Shown here piece by piece: positions 1 through 12,390 of a stretch of 64,000 nt of DNA. Origin of the DNA: Vanilla planifolia. Lineage: Eukaryota > Streptophyta > Magnoliopsida > Asparagales > Orchidaceae. Position 1 is the first letter of the stretch, and every line of letters begins with the position of its first letter. The stretch lies in NCBI GenBank assembly GCA_023846275.1, contig CM043878.1, positions 5,573,501 to 5,637,500 of the forward strand, in the 5' to 3' direction. Below the pieces are notes generated by a model that ran no database searches, was not told where the DNA came from, and saw only the letters and a program-made list of their open reading frames with translations. A program made the position numbers and the translations under genes.

Positions 1-2399
1 ATCAAATCTTATGCAGATCATCTTTGTTAGAGTGATAGACTACTGATAGATGTATTTTGAATTTAATTTTAAGTATTTTTTTTATTTTTATTTGAATATT
101 AAAATTGATTGAAATCATTATTACAAGATACGAAAATTAAATTTTATAAATCATTTTAGAAAAAAATTAGGATTCTCAAATCATGATCATCTTAATTTTA
201 ATTTACCATAATAATCTTATCTTAACCATCTTAAAAAGCATTTAACCTTTGCCATAGCTTTAAAAATCTTCTTTCAATAACATATTACAAAAAGTATATT
301 ATAATAATAGTAATTAATTAAAAATAATAATAATTAAAATAATAAAAAAGATTAATTTTATTTATAAATCATAAGTCGGGTTAAGTTATTACTCATAAAG
401 CTATTTGCTACAATAATTAGGTCAAAACATCACTTTCAAACCCATATAAATTAGTATCAAATTTGGTAATGACTCTCAAAATCTACTAATTGATTATTGA
501 TAGCATAGGTGATAAATTCTTGAGCAAACTAGGGGGTAGCCAACCCCATTATACGACTAACATAGTTGGATGCAAAATTCCTTATAAACAAGCATAACAT
601 GCTTTATCAGGCCATATGAGACTAAACTATAGTATCTCTTTTGGTCGGTTATTTTGAAATATGGGAATTGTGTGAACCATCCAATCATGCAATTTTGCAT
701 TCAAACAGTCATCATCTCATCCTCTTTTTTAAGCACTAATTCAATCAGTCATTTAATAGCATCATTGCACAATCAAACAAATTGAAATTTATTCACTTTT
801 AAGATCTAAATCCAGTCATTAGATCATGATTAAGATCTAATGATCTATATCAAATCCCCTTTCTAAAATGTGCAAATTGATTTCTAGCTTTCTAATCACT
901 CAATTTTCATGATTGAATAATTAAGATTATTTTCAATTGTGCGACTCTCATTTTTGTTAATCTAGATCATATAATGTTTGATAGACCATTTATGTAATAG
1001 CTATTTTAGCCATTATTTGTGAGTTGTTTGAAATTTCATTTAAATAATAATACCTAAGTTTTCAATTAAAAACTTACATGAAACTCAATTTATTTAAGAT
1101 AAGTAGTGACAAATATTTGGTTTTTTGGTAACTACTTTTAGTTATGGGATAATGTCTATAAGTAGAAGATTTTTTAAACATAACTAATTGATGAATTTTT
1201 TATGAAAATTTGAACAAAAATAATTTTTAATTCATTTAAGCCATTAGCTCCTGATGATCATCATCGCTTTCATTTGCTATATCCTTCATTCTTGAAGCTT
1301 CAAATTCTATTTTTTTTCTTAAATCAACTAAGTTCTTAGTGTTTTTATTGTTAATTGATTCAATTAAAATACTTGTGTCTTATTAATCATTTTGTTAGGC
1401 ATATGATTTTTTTTGTATTAAGTTCAATTTTGTGTTATCAAATTGCTTTTTCTATTGCCACTTTTATTTTATTGTAAGATTGTTCTAACTTTTGTCCTTT
1501 GTTTTCATTATTATGAGGGTTTGGTTTATTGTCTTTTGTTGAAAGACTTATATTGATTATTTTGTTTTTGTTGGATGCTTGAAAGGGGTGGATGTAGGTT
1601 TGATTTTAAGCTGCATGAGCTAAAAAGTGATATACATTTTAAATTTTATCATTTTTCTATTTCATAATTTTTGTGAAAATTATTATTAAATAGAAATTAA
1701 TATATTTCAAAATAAAATTAAACTTTACATAAAATCAATCATAAAGATATTTTCAAACTTATTTAAATAAATATTTTAAAATATTTTTATTAATGTTCTT
1801 AAGAAACCAAAATTTTTATTCCTAATAATTCATCTCCCTTTTTACTGAACCACAATTTACTTTTGTCCTTATCTAAATTACTCATTTTCTTAGCCTATAT
1901 AGCCTGATCATATTTCCCTTTTTCAGATTGAGAAAGGTCTTGAGATTGGGAACCATTCTTTAGCTCCCTTGAGCACACGTGACCCTTAAGCTCAAGTGAA
2001 GATTTATTTAGAATTTGCTCAGAGTTTTCCTCATCATTTACTTAGGCCCTCTGTGTTTGCTTGAGTGTTAATTTATGTTGTATTGAATTTATAAGTCAAA
2101 ATAATTTGTTTATAGTTGCAACAATAACTACAAAAAAAGTAGTAAATTATCGTATTAAATCTTTTGCCAAAATCTATTTGAATTATTAACCTTCTACATG
2201 ATTCTAATTCATTTACTTAATTCCTTTAATAAGTTAATTTCATGCATACTCTAACAACACTTTGTCATTTTAAGTTTAACATTATAGCATCCACCTTAAG
2301 TGGTCATACAATTATGAATACTAATGAGTATAAAGCTACTTTATTGAATAAGTGAATGTGTAAATATTCTAAAGATAACCAGACAAGGAAAAGCAATTA
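1..2399. other. Upstream intergenic DNA, no recognisable gene
   Basis: Very AT-rich, with stops dense in all frames. I see no coding match, clear repeat boundary or RNA gene. Confidence 0.5.
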
Positions 2400-2700
2400 T
2401 TTTGGTTATGATGAAATTCTATATGCCATTTAAGAGCTCGTATTTGGAAGTCAACTACATTCCATGATCTGTATAGCCAAGAATGGAAACACTTTCTTTG
2501 TTAAATCTAAGTAGAACATGTCCATTATCCAAAGGTTCAACCTTAACCTCACTTTGAAAGGTGATTGTGTTGAATGTTTTTTGAATGGATTCCATATTGA
2601 ATCTCCCTTACGAGATTTTTCCTATCAACACTAATTTAAATGTTTCAATCATTTTGTTTATTTCATCTTCCTTAAGGATTATTTATAATTCTCTTTTATA
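2400..2700 (-). pseudogene. LINE ORF1-like DUF4283 remnant
   Basis: The minus strand reads with DUF4283 spacing: EDEINKMIETFKLVLIGKIS, then VKVEPLDNGHVLLRFNKES, then after a frame change WNVVDFQIRALKWHIEFH. The pattern (L-x-G-K-[FI]-S ... L-x-x-[GR]-H-V-L-[LI]-R-F ... F-x-[MI]-R-x-[LF]-K-W) is that of the DUF4283 domain found in the first ORF of plant LINEs and related proteins. Stops and frameshifts break it, so it is a dead fragment. No adjoining reverse transcriptase was recognised nearby. Confidence 0.6.
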
Positions 2701-4439
2701 AGTAGATAGTGACTTAATTTTGATAAAAAATTGCTTAATTGGAGCACCAAATACCTTAGTAAAAGAGCAGTTATAGGAAGAGGTTCCCTTTATACCCACC
2801 ATTGCACACATTTGAATAGTATGAATGACTACGTACTAGATGTTAGGTTCCAAACATACCCATGGGAAAGATTCATGTTATGATCAATTGTGGAAGCCAT
2901 TACTATTGATCCTTTTAAAGATACCTGATTATTCAAAGTCAATTAATTTTTAACATCCTTGTTTGATATGACACCCATCTCTCAATCAGAGATCTATTAC
3001 TAGATAATCAATGCCAATCATCCATTAATCATTTTACATTGATCGATGTATTGTCACCTGTTTCATTGTTGCTAGCTGATGACCTATCAAACTAAATTCA
3101 ATATTACAGATAAATAAAGTGGAGCAGTAAATAAAGAAAGGCATGATGATCTATAAGTATATAAAAATATGATATCAATGCATCTATACTTGTATGCATT
3201 CAACTCATGTATACACATAGTCTTCTTATAATACTAATATCATATAGTACATATATTACATGTTACTTATTTTTTAACATTTGAATTCATTTTGTTTCTC
3301 TTTGTTTTTTCTATCTTCTATTATTATTTTCCTTTAGTCCCAAATTTTTCCTTATGATTGCTATCCCAACTCTTCGAGATCTCATATCATATCATCATCA
3401 TCATTATCATGGAGCCATCATTTACCAAAATCTTATGTTAATAAGGATGGGGGCTTTGTCATGTCATGCTTTGTTTTTAAATGACCATGTTAATAAGGGT
3501 GATATTTATCTCATTTATCATGAACCTTTATCCCTTTATTTCTAACATCATATGTTATTAAGGATGGGTCCTCTGCCATGTTGTGTCCCTACCTTTAAGT
3601 ACCCACGATAATAGAGATGATTTCTATCACATATAGAGTAGTTATAGATAGGGTTGTAAAAAATATTCTATCACATATTTATTTCTTTTTTATCATATGT
3701 TCTATTTTATAAAATCATAAGTATACATATATAAATACATACACACATACACGTATATCTTCATAGTAATAAGTTATCATAATGAAATCAAATATATGAA
3801 AATAATGCCATGCCATACAGATGCTCATATCACATGCATTCTATAATTATATTCAATAAATTTATTATAATAATCTACTTATGTCATAGTTAATTACTTT
3901 ACTTATTTAAGGACTCTAAGTAGTTTCTTTCATGAACTTTCCCTTTTGTCACCTTTTTTTTATCTCTTATAAATTCTACATTATATTTTCTTAATACTAA
4001 TTCAAATGTTATTTTTAACTTTTAAGGACACGTGCACTTGCTTCCCACTTTTTATTCCAAATTATTTCACAAAAATTTTCACTATTTGTAGTAAAAATAA
4101 TGACAAAAGCTATTCCAAATAACCTCCAAAGATCTATAAAAAATAATTGATATCCATATTTACTAAATTTATATTGTATAGTACAATTACATTATCATAC
4201 TATATGATCCCTAACATACATATATTAGACAATCAATCAAATAGGTGCTTTTTGTTAAGCATTCTCCTAAAACATTATGCTCATCTAATTGCCACAATAT
4301 AATTATATGATCCTTGATGCTTACTACTTGAATAAGGGATCAAGCAAATAATCACTATTACACCTTTCTTGAATCAATTATACTTCTCTAATCAATTCAT
4401 TGTACTTTTACAATCACTAACCAATCGATTACCACTTCT
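2701..4439. other. AT-rich, probably LTR-derived DNA
   Basis: No coding sequence. It lies immediately downstream (minus sense) of the gag remnant at 4440-4810 and contains a short tandem repeat and oscillating TA-rich stretches. This fits a decayed LTR, but no second copy or clear TG...CA ends were found. Confidence 0.35.
3434..3665 (+). repeat. Two diverged tandem copies, period 117 bp
   Basis: Copies at 3434-3550 and 3551-3665 share tatgttaataaggatggg-like starts, a cTTTGtCATGTcatGc/cTcTGcCATGTtgtGt segment and an ATaatagaGgTGATaTTTATC-like end. The short open frame at 3354-3545 is a by-product of this repeat. Confidence 0.5.
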
Positions 4440-4810
4440 ACTAATACTAGATCGATGGTCCTTTGCTAGCTGTGGTTGCACATATCATACTTTCTAAGAT
4501 ATTTTTCTTAATAGATCTATCGTGAGATTTAAATTCTCTTTTTGGAACTCCATACAAACTTGTTACATCTATGAGAACCATTATTGTCAAATATACATTC
4601 TTATCTTTAAGGCATGATATATAGTAAAAAATCCTTCGCATTTCTTCAAACTAGTCCTCTACCACCATGGTTCTTCTTGCCATACAAAATAGAGTGGATG
4701 CATTATCTAAAATTTATGCACCATTTTGTCAATCTATCACCTTAAAGTTTGGTCGATTGCTTCTCTAATGATTGCAAATAAGTGATCAAGGTTTGTGCCA
4801 ACATATTATG
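4440..4810 (-). pseudogene. Ty3/gypsy gag remnant
   Basis: The minus strand reads a gag-like series: MHPLYFVWQ, then EEMRRIFYYISCLKDKNVYL, then LYGVPKREFKS. This parallels the plant gypsy gag pattern H-P-P-x-F ... W-[LI]-x-x-[IM]-[EQ]-x-[IL]-F ... C-x-[ED]-x-x-K-V ... W-W. The W-W pair is lost and stops and shifts occur. A 64-codon open fragment (4447-4641) remains. No pol sequence follows at lower coordinates, so the element is deleted or truncated. Confidence 0.6.
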
Positions 4811-7639
4811 GGTATCACATTATTGTTTTTTTTTTCCTTTTCTTTTCTTATATTTTCTAATTCTATAAGATCCATTGCTTTTACAAAATCAAACTTTTAC
4901 CATTTCTAAAATTTCTATACTTGACTATTTATAACAATATAAAGAGATAAATAAAAAAATGCAATTGTAGTGTTATGTTGATGTCATTATTCACATAACC
5001 TATCTAACCTTAAACCAAGCACTAATCAACTATCAAGGCCCCACATAACTAATCTACAATAATTCATAAAAATAAATGGTTAGCCTAAATAAATAAACAT
5101 AAGAGGACACATTGAAATCTAAGATGGGAACTTAATGGTGAACAATCCAAGACCCATTTAATACCAACTTATTTTTATAATAGGTTCAAATCTCTAATAA
5201 CTCAAACATCTAAACATGAGTCTAATTATGAAGTCTAAACTATAAAAAACCATAATAAGTGGAAAGTATTAATTATCACAACTTATAGACAATAGTTTCC
5301 AATATATATAACATAATCTTAGATAAAAATATTCACAAGTACAATACCCATCAAATCATCTTATGATTATGATCCTTATCCATAGACTTATAATTCTTAT
5401 CTTAGTGTATAATAGGTTTTTATCCTTTGAAATTGACATTAATGAGATTCTATAGAGTTTAATAAATAAAATGACGATACAAAAAAAATATAAAATTACA
5501 TGGTAATTGATGCATAATAAATTAGATTTCTACTAGAATCTAATTTTAAGATTATAATACTAGAGATACTCAATAGATTATTAAAAAAATATTAAAATAT
5601 ATCATATGTTAATTAACATTAGGTGATATATGTGATATTTTATAATTGTTCAAACATTAATCGTTAAATTTATAGTATATATTATTAAGTAAAGTAAGTG
5701 ATAACACGTTAAGAGTTAAACATAAAATCTTACTGAGTACTTTTATCACATCTAATTTCACATAAATAAAATAAAGACTTAAAGGTAAACCCTATATAGA
5801 GTATTTTAATAAAAGAAAAAGTAGCCCTAATTTTAGATTATCACTTAAACAATAAAAACTACAATAAAAGTACATATTTTTGGTAATAGTGGCTTGTTTT
5901 TCCCTTTAGAGTTTATATGTGGAGTACCAAAGATGTAAAAATGTGACAAGATGGAGGTTTAGGATAGTAGAGAAGCTTAGTTAAAAGGGCAACAAGATGA
6001 TTGGCTAGAATCTAAAGTCTCATTGAGAAGGGTGATGGTTTGGTAATTAAGTTAAGAGAGTAAAAGATTGAATAAAGACTTATGGGGATTAGTGAAAGAA
6101 AAAATTTGTTTGGATATCAGCATTCTTAGTGGAAAATCTCTCACATTCGATCATTGTCTCTCACAAGAGAGGAAAAGTTGTAATTTCTTTAACTAGAGCT
6201 GACTACACACTCTTTGTTCATTAAGGTAGAAGCATACAAATAAAATAAATTTTATTTATTAAAAAATACTTTATAATGATGGAGCTTCTCTTATTTATAG
6301 ATAAAGAAGAGTTTAATGTATGAAAAAAAAACAAAAAAAATAGAAAATACATATTTAGAAAATATCATAAACATAGAAAAAAAGAAAAAATAATTTTAGA
6401 GTTAAATCACTTGAGAATCTAAAAGAGATCTTTATAATTTTATGACACTTCTAATGGATCAATCACATTAAATGCCAAAATGTACAAAAAAAGATAATTT
6501 TGGAGTTAAGTCACTTGAGAATCCAAAACGATCTTTAGAATTTCATGACATTAACTCCAAGTGGGTTAATCATATTAAATGCAAAATATAAAAATATATA
6601 AAAAATTATGACAGAAAAAATTATGTAATCATGCAATATAATGATCAAATGCCAATGATGATGCAACTAAGATGCCAGTAGTGGACAAGAAAAATAATGG
6701 CAGTTGATGCTGATTGGAGGGTGATAACTGATGGGTGGCCAGAAGATGGTGGATATTAGGAGTGTAGTGGGTGGCTTGGCAATGATGAGTGACTATGTGA
6801 TGTTGGGTAACTTGGCATCAATGATTAGGAGTAGTAAATGATCAGGTGATGATAGATGACTAATGATAATGGATGAACATGCATAAGAACCAACTTTGAT
6901 AATGACATATTTTTATTACAAAATATGTTTGGATGAAAAGAGTAAAAATAATAGAGATAGCTATAAGAAAAAATAAAACAATATGATAGACTCCTATGGT
7001 TGACAAACATGACTAACCAAAATAAGATTCAATTTGGGTACCACTTTGAGTTTGAATAGGACTAGTACAATGCCAATGGATGTGTGTTTATAAGCTAAAA
7101 CAAGATACCCCTATTCCTTAGTTGAGAGAGAGCTTGGCTTGATGATATCAAGGTGATGGATTTACTAATGCTCCAACAGGTGGTGCAATATAGTATTAGT
7201 CATCATAGGTAAGCTAGGAGTTCTCGATCAAAGGCTTGCTCGTTTAATGAATTAAAAATTTTCTAAGTGTACAATCCTTGGTTAGAATTGTCTCATTATC
7301 TAATTTTTTCTCAATATTGTTGTTACTCTTGGGGTTAACAAGTGGTAGGAATGGTTTTACTCAACATTAGAGAATCAGACTTTACTAAGTATTAGATATG
7401 ATGTCTTATATGAGACTAAATTCTTAATATTAAAGGTTACACTAATCCCATACTCTTTAGATAAATCCATCATATATGCTTTAGTTCTTTGTTTTTGAAC
7501 AATCTTAAAAGGTCTAGCTCTATGTGTTTATAATATCTTGTAAGCTCTAATAGGGAACTGTTCTTACCTAACTCTAACTATAACATAGTCTCATTCATTA
7601 AATTCTCTAAACTTTTTATGAGCATCTACTATTTTCTTA
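4811..7639. other. AT-rich intergenic DNA, no gene; contains a tandem duplication
   Basis: No coding match. It lies 3' (minus sense) of the gypsy integrase remnant and may contain that element's decayed 3' LTR, but I could not match it to a 5' copy. One tandem duplication (6390-6597) is listed separately. Confidence 0.4.
6390..6597 (+). repeat. Tandem duplication, period 104 bp
   Basis: Copies at 6390-6493 and 6494-6597 share ataattttngagttaantcacttgagaatc-like starts, GATCTTTA-AATTT-ATGACA middles and aTcacATTAAATGCcAAAATgTA-like ends. Mild divergence indicates an old duplication. Confidence 0.65.
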
Positions 7640-7659
7640 TATCTTTTATACTAGGTTAA

Positions 7660-8990
7660 TTTTTAGATATTATTTCATGCAATGAAGAGATATGAGAAGC
7701 AAAGAAAAAGTAGAGATAAAAGTATAAAAGTCTATTAATGAGGGAATAAGATCAATGAGATCCAAGCTTATTATCATGATAAATTTTAAAGGAACCCAGA
7801 CTAATACTATGATTTATAGAATTATTATATACAAATTTAGCTCATGATAATAATTGATCCCAAAACTTAGGTGGTTTTTCTATTAAGTTATAAAGAAGAT
7901 TTTCTAAATTATGATTTACTACTTCTGTTTATTTATCTATTTAAGAGTAGTAGGCTAAAGAAAATTTTAGCTTGGTCCCTAATAAATGCTATAAGATCTT
8001 CAAAAAATAATTAATAAATATTATATCTCAATTAGATGTTATGGTCTTTGAGATACCATGCAATTTAATTATTTTATTAAAAAAATCTTGGCTACATGGA
8101 TAGCATTTGAGGGCTTACAACAAGGGATAAAATGAGCCATTTTAAAGAAATGTCAAAGATTACAAAGATAGAGTCATGTTGTGATGAGGTCTTAGGTAAT
8201 CAAAGTACAAAATTCATACTTATGTGCTCTCATGGCTTGTTATGTACAAGTAATGAGATGCAAGGTCCTTAGCCTATATATGGAGATTTTGTAGTTGTGT
8301 ATGCATGACATTGGGCTATAATAGATGCAATATGATATGTTAGTTTAGGCTAATAAAATCTCTCTAAGACATCTGTAAGAGTGATATCTCTCTCAAAATA
8401 ATTAGATAATCCTCTAATATGTATTTCTCAAACTAAAAAAATCTCTAAGTGATGAATTTTGGATACATAACATACTATTCTTATATAAGTATCTAACTTT
8501 TAAGCTAAAATATCTAGATACAAGGTTTAGAGTTGATTTGATTTCTTGATAAATTGACTTAAAGTTATAATAGTCAAGATATTAGGTTTTAATTTAGTCA
8601 AAATTTGAGACATCTACAATCAAAATAGTGAATAGTTGTACACATCAACTAAGTGTATCAACTACTTTATTTTCTAAGCTATGTTTTTGTTTAATAATAA
8701 ATCTATACTCTTAAATGTACTCCAACTATTTGGCATGCCTATGTCTAAGGTCTTGTTAGGTATTTAGGAACCTAAGCACCTCATGGTTAGAGTATAAATT
8801 TTTTTTTGGACAAGTAATGTTTCTAATATCTTAAAGATTGAACTACGACATACAGTTTCTTTTCATATGTAGAATACTTTTTTCTAGCATCATTAAGTTT
8901 CTTATTAAAGACAATAATAAGTTTATTTTGACTAAGAATATTATCTATCCTTACTCCTAATGCATCACATGCAACTTCAAAGGTAATAGA
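7660..8990 (-). pseudogene. Gypsy RNase H and integrase remnants
   Basis: Descending from 8990 on the minus strand: NDARKKYSTYEKKLYVVVQS (8860-8920) and ENKVVDTLS (about 8645-8675) of RNase H. Then HFGRDITLTDVLERFY (about 8350-8400), HISMNFVL (about 8205-8230) and VVNHNLENLLYNLIEKPPKF followed by W-D-Q-L (about 7860-7950) of integrase. Multiple stops are present. Confidence 0.75.
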
Positions 8991-9049
8991 AAAAATCATG
9001 CAGTTTTAGAACAAGTGCCTTAGTCATAGCCACTTTCAACTTTTCAAAA

Positions 9050-9840
9050 GCTAGATCTATAGATTTGGTCTAAGTAAATTTAACAGACTTAATATAATTA
9101 GTAATTGGTGTGGAATAATATTGAAGTCTTTGAAAAATCATCGATAGAAGGTGGCCAAATCATGGAAACTTCTAATATCATTAATTGTTTTTAGAGTATG
9201 CCACTTTGTAATTATCTTGAGTTTATTAGGGTTAGCAGATAATCCTTTAAAAGAAACTATATATCCTAAGAAAGTAACCTTGTTCATGAAGAATTTACAA
9301 TTCTTTGGATTGGTAAATAAGTGTTTCTTTTTTAGAGTGCAATATAATTTGTGTAAATGATCTAGGTGATCATCAATAGACTTATTATAAACTAAATGTC
9401 ATAAAAATAAATTATGATAAATTTTTGTAAGAATAGTTTTAAAACCTAGATCATCAATCTCATGAATATACTTGATGAATTTGATAACCGAAATAACATC
9501 ACTACCATTAATGCAAACCATCATTAGTCTTAAATACTGTCTTCATCTCCCTTTCTAATCTTTAGTTGGTGGTAACTATTTTTTAAGTTCATCTTAAAAA
9601 ATATAGTAAAATTTGATATTTGATCTAAGAGATCATCTAAATGAAGAATAAGAAACTTATATGTTACTATGATTTTGTTAATTACTAGATTGTCAACACA
9701 CATCCTTTATGTTCTATCTTTTTTGGATGCTAAAAGTATAGAAATAACACATGGACTAATACTTTATCAAATAAATTCTATTTTAAGTAGATCTCTTATT
9801 TAATGAGTTGGCTCTATATGAGTCTCCATGTTTGACCTAT
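9050..9840 (-). pseudogene. Gypsy reverse transcriptase remnant
   Basis: Minus-strand pieces: ISPCVISILLASKKDRTYRM then CVDNLVINKI, LHLDDLLDQISNFTIFFKM, VYNKSIDDHLDHLHKLYC, KKHLFTNPKNCKFFMNKVTF then LGYIVSFKGL, and INDIRSFHDLATFYR before a stop. The Y-x-D-D catalytic box is lost to a frameshift near 9400. This long match gives the clearest family assignment of the element. Confidence 0.8.
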
Positions 9841-10239
9841 AGTGAGGAAGGTTGGATAAGCTTATCTTAGGAACTAGAATGATCATGTGTTGTATATCCC
9901 ACATAGGAGGCAGAGTGTCAAGTAAATCATCTGAAAAATATATCATAAAATTCATTTAATAAGTTTTGTATGATGAATGTTGAGTCTAGTAAGATGATGG
10001 CTAACTTTTTAATTATAAGAAACAAAACTTAGTTTTATTGATTAAGGATATTTCTAATCTTGGATAGTGTGATCAAACTTAAATTCTTTATATTTTCCTT
10101 TTCTTTGTCTAATGGGCTTAGAATTTTGTATAGAGCTTTTAGGGTTAAGTGATTAGGATTTTTTATAAGGTGTGGAGGCATGTAATGTGATAGTCTTTCC
10201 TTCATGAACAAAAGAGCACATGTCAGTTCTACTATTTAA

Positions 10240-10620
10240 AGTTGTGTTCCTATCAAAAATCCATAGTCCTCTAAGAATAAGATAACCTACTTACATAGGT
10301 ACAACATCTCATAAAATCTCATCCTTATACTTATCTAATTTCAAGAGTAAATAATATCATTGCTTAATAAGTATAAAGATTTTATCTATCCATGATAGAG
10401 TAGAGGTTTGGATTCCAATAGAGAAGCTTCTATTTGCTTAATAATACTATGAGATATTATATTGATGTAACTACTACTATCTATGATCATCCTATATAGT
10501 TGTTCCTTAATTTTTATATTAGTACTAAAGATGTTGGTGTGTTTTTAATCATCTATTAATTGTGGAGCTGTAAGGGTACATCTAACTATTAAAACCATGA
10601 TATTTTCTATGTTTTTTTAA
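10240..10620 (-). pseudogene. Gypsy aspartic protease remnant
   Basis: The minus strand shows LYRMIIDSSSYINIIS (about 10442-10499) and DVVPM followed by V-x-x-L-I-L-R-G-L-W-I-F-D-R (about 10260-10330). These correspond to the retropepsin active-site strand and the D-V-V-P-M ... G-R-P-W-x-x-D run of plant gypsy elements. Stops interrupt it. Confidence 0.7.
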
Positions 10621-10760
10621 TTCTTGCTCAAATTTTTCATCATGATGTTTTTTTCTTCTTTTGACTCTTCTTAATCATTATCACTATTTAGGTTTGTAAT
10701 TATGGCTCTCTTTTAATAATTAACAACTACATATTTTTTTTTATCACACTTAAAATAAGA

Positions 10761-12149
10761 GATTCTAGATTGGGTAAAAGTTTAATATTAACAAACCTAT
10801 CCCAGTTCATATTCTAACATATAAAACGGTTAAGATGCACACCTAATTCTTTAAAAGAGATGCCTTTATTTCTAAAAAGAAGGCTTGAAGAGGAATTCAT
10901 TATGGAATGTCTCTAATACTTTAGTATTATTTCATAAATGACTTAAACAACATATTTGATCCAATAAGCATTAAAAACCTCTTCAAATTTTTTATGACTT
11001 TGAGCTTTAAATTGTCTCCAAATTGAACTAAATTAAATCCATTAAACTTGTTAATGCCATCAATTGATTATACATTCTGACGTCATATTTAACAATCTAA
11101 TGATTGCTATTAATTTGTATCTTCAAAAGATTGATATTAATTTTGTTTTGTTCATATGTTTTTAAAATATTTTTTACTTTTAATATTATAAATACAAAAT
11201 ATTTATCAAACAATTTTCATATTATTTTGTCTATTTTATTTTAAATACCTTTTTGAAAGCATTTTTTGAAACATTTCTTAAGAACTATGTTTAAATGGCA
11301 ATGTTAGATAGATGCTAAGTCTTAATAATATTTCAATTGCAATTCAAGTTTTACTTTTTAACAGATATTAAATTATCCAAAAAAAAACTAAGTATCTTAA
11401 TATTTTAAATAAGTAATCCTTTAATTACTTGGAATTATTATTTTTTATTTCTTAGATTTTCTAAAATTTATGGGATTACTCTAACCTATTATTTTATAAA
11501 TTAAATTATCTTATTAAAACATTATTGTGTGAAATTTATACAATAATTTTGCATGTGAGTTTTTTTTTTTAATTTTATAATTTTTTACAAGATACTTTAT
11601 AATGCTATTGGTATAGTTTGCCTTCTTAATATCATTATCAAATGAAAAGCATTCAAGCTTTTTTCTATTAAAATATTTTGAAGTCTTGAATTAAGGTTTT
11701 AAGAAAAATATTCGGATATCATTTTTTGTAGTACTTCAACAATGCTATGTTCATATGCAAAAATTTGTTTTTTTTAATTTTATACTAATAAGTTAATTTT
11801 ATTATTTATTTTTTATCATATTATAAATAGTTATAAAGATAGAAAATATGTTTTTATCTTTTGCCAAAGCTTTAAAAAAACGTTCACAAATATTTTAATC
11901 AACGCATTAGTACTTATCTAAATTTGAATTTATTTTTACCATTATAAAAATATTTATTTTTTTTGAATTATACGTTTTAATTTTTTAGTTTTAATATGTT
12001 TTAAAATCAATTTAAAATTTATACCTCAATTTAAAATAATAATTCATGTCGGTACCCCTTAATTCTTATTTTTATACTTAAAATCCTTGTTTTTATTCAA
12101 AATTGTCCGCTTTTCTTTTTTTTTTTTTTGAGATTGATATTTTGGTTGA
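10761..12149. other. AT-rich DNA between the gypsy relic and the NAPRT leader
   Basis: Contains what is probably gag- or LTR-derived DNA of the relic (10.8-11.0 kb) and T/A-rich DNA up to 12.15 kb. No open frame or RNA gene seen. Distal NAPRT promoter elements may lie here but none can be named. Confidence 0.4.
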
Positions 12150-12190
12150 TATCGGACATCGCACGCAGAATAGCATCACTTCTAGTTGCC

Positions 12191-12247
12191 ATGGGAACCA
12201 ACAAATGTGCAGCCCGCAGGCGGCTTTGTCGCTGTCGTCAGTGTTGA
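12191..12247 (+). promoter_or_regulatory. Upstream ORF 1 in the NAPRT leader (18 codons)
   Basis: ATG in good context (gccATGG), 18 codons rich in Arg and Cys (begins MGTNKCAARRR), ending TGA at 12245-12247. It lies 143 bp before the main ATG and in a different frame. It matters only if transcription begins upstream of 12191, which is unproven. There is no evidence for peptide conservation. Confidence 0.35.
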
Positions 12248-12291
12248 TCCTTTTACCGCTTCTTTAGAGCACCGCTATCGGTATACCGACA

Positions 12292-12357
12292 ATGCCGTGG
12301 CGGTCGCCAAAGCTGGTGTCGCTCTCCCATGTGATCGAAGCCCGGGCACGAAGATAA
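12292..12357 (+). promoter_or_regulatory. Upstream ORF 2 in the NAPRT leader (21 codons, same frame as main ORF)
   Basis: The ATG at 12292 is in the same frame as NAPRT but is closed by TAA at 12355-12357, 33 nt before the main start. The TAA therefore rules out an N-terminal extension and makes this a candidate uORF if it is in the mRNA. Confidence 0.35.
12329..12334 (+). promoter_or_regulatory. Minimal start-stop upstream ORF (ATG-TGA)
   Basis: An ATG is followed immediately by TGA within the leader, 57 bp before the NAPRT ATG. AUG-stop elements are known in plants to stall ribosomes (the boron-responsive AUG-UAA of Arabidopsis NIP5;1 is the established example). Regulatory use here is inference only. 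Confidence 0.3.
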
Positions 12358-12390
12358 AAGACCGAAAGAGGGGCAAGTGTGAGCAGCTCG

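Larger units (their letters stand above)
7640..10760 (-). mobile_element. Degenerate Ty3/gypsy (chromovirus-like) polyprotein, antisense to NAPRT
   Basis: Reading the minus strand from 10760 downwards gives, in the order of a Ty3/gypsy pol: a zinc-knuckle-like FKCDKKKYVVV; a retropepsin region; reverse transcriptase (VDNLVINK, LHLDDLLDQ, VTFLGYIVSFKGLSANPNKL); an RNase H region (NDARKKYSTYEKKLYVVVQS); integrase HHCC and core pieces (HFGRDITLTDVLERFY, HISMNFVL); and the region equivalent to the H-P-Q-T-D-G-Q-x-E-V-V-N integrase stretch. There are many stops and frameshifts. It is an old, non-autonomous relic; LTRs were not recognised with confidence. PR-RT-RH-INT order identifies Ty3/gypsy, not copia. 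Confidence 0.85.
12150..12390 (+). promoter_or_regulatory. Putative NAPRT 5' leader / core promoter-proximal region, GC-rich
   Basis: Base composition switches abruptly from >70% AT, ending with a T-tract at about 12113-12130, to a GC-rich stretch that continues through exon 1. This is typical of a plant promoter/leader boundary. No convincing TATA box or transcription start can be fixed by eye. Three upstream ATGs lie in this stretch. Confidence 0.5.

Noticed and set aside
12379..12390. GTG start extending NAPRT by four residues
   Set aside because: Plant nuclear genes rarely start at GTG, and a proper ATG follows at 12391.
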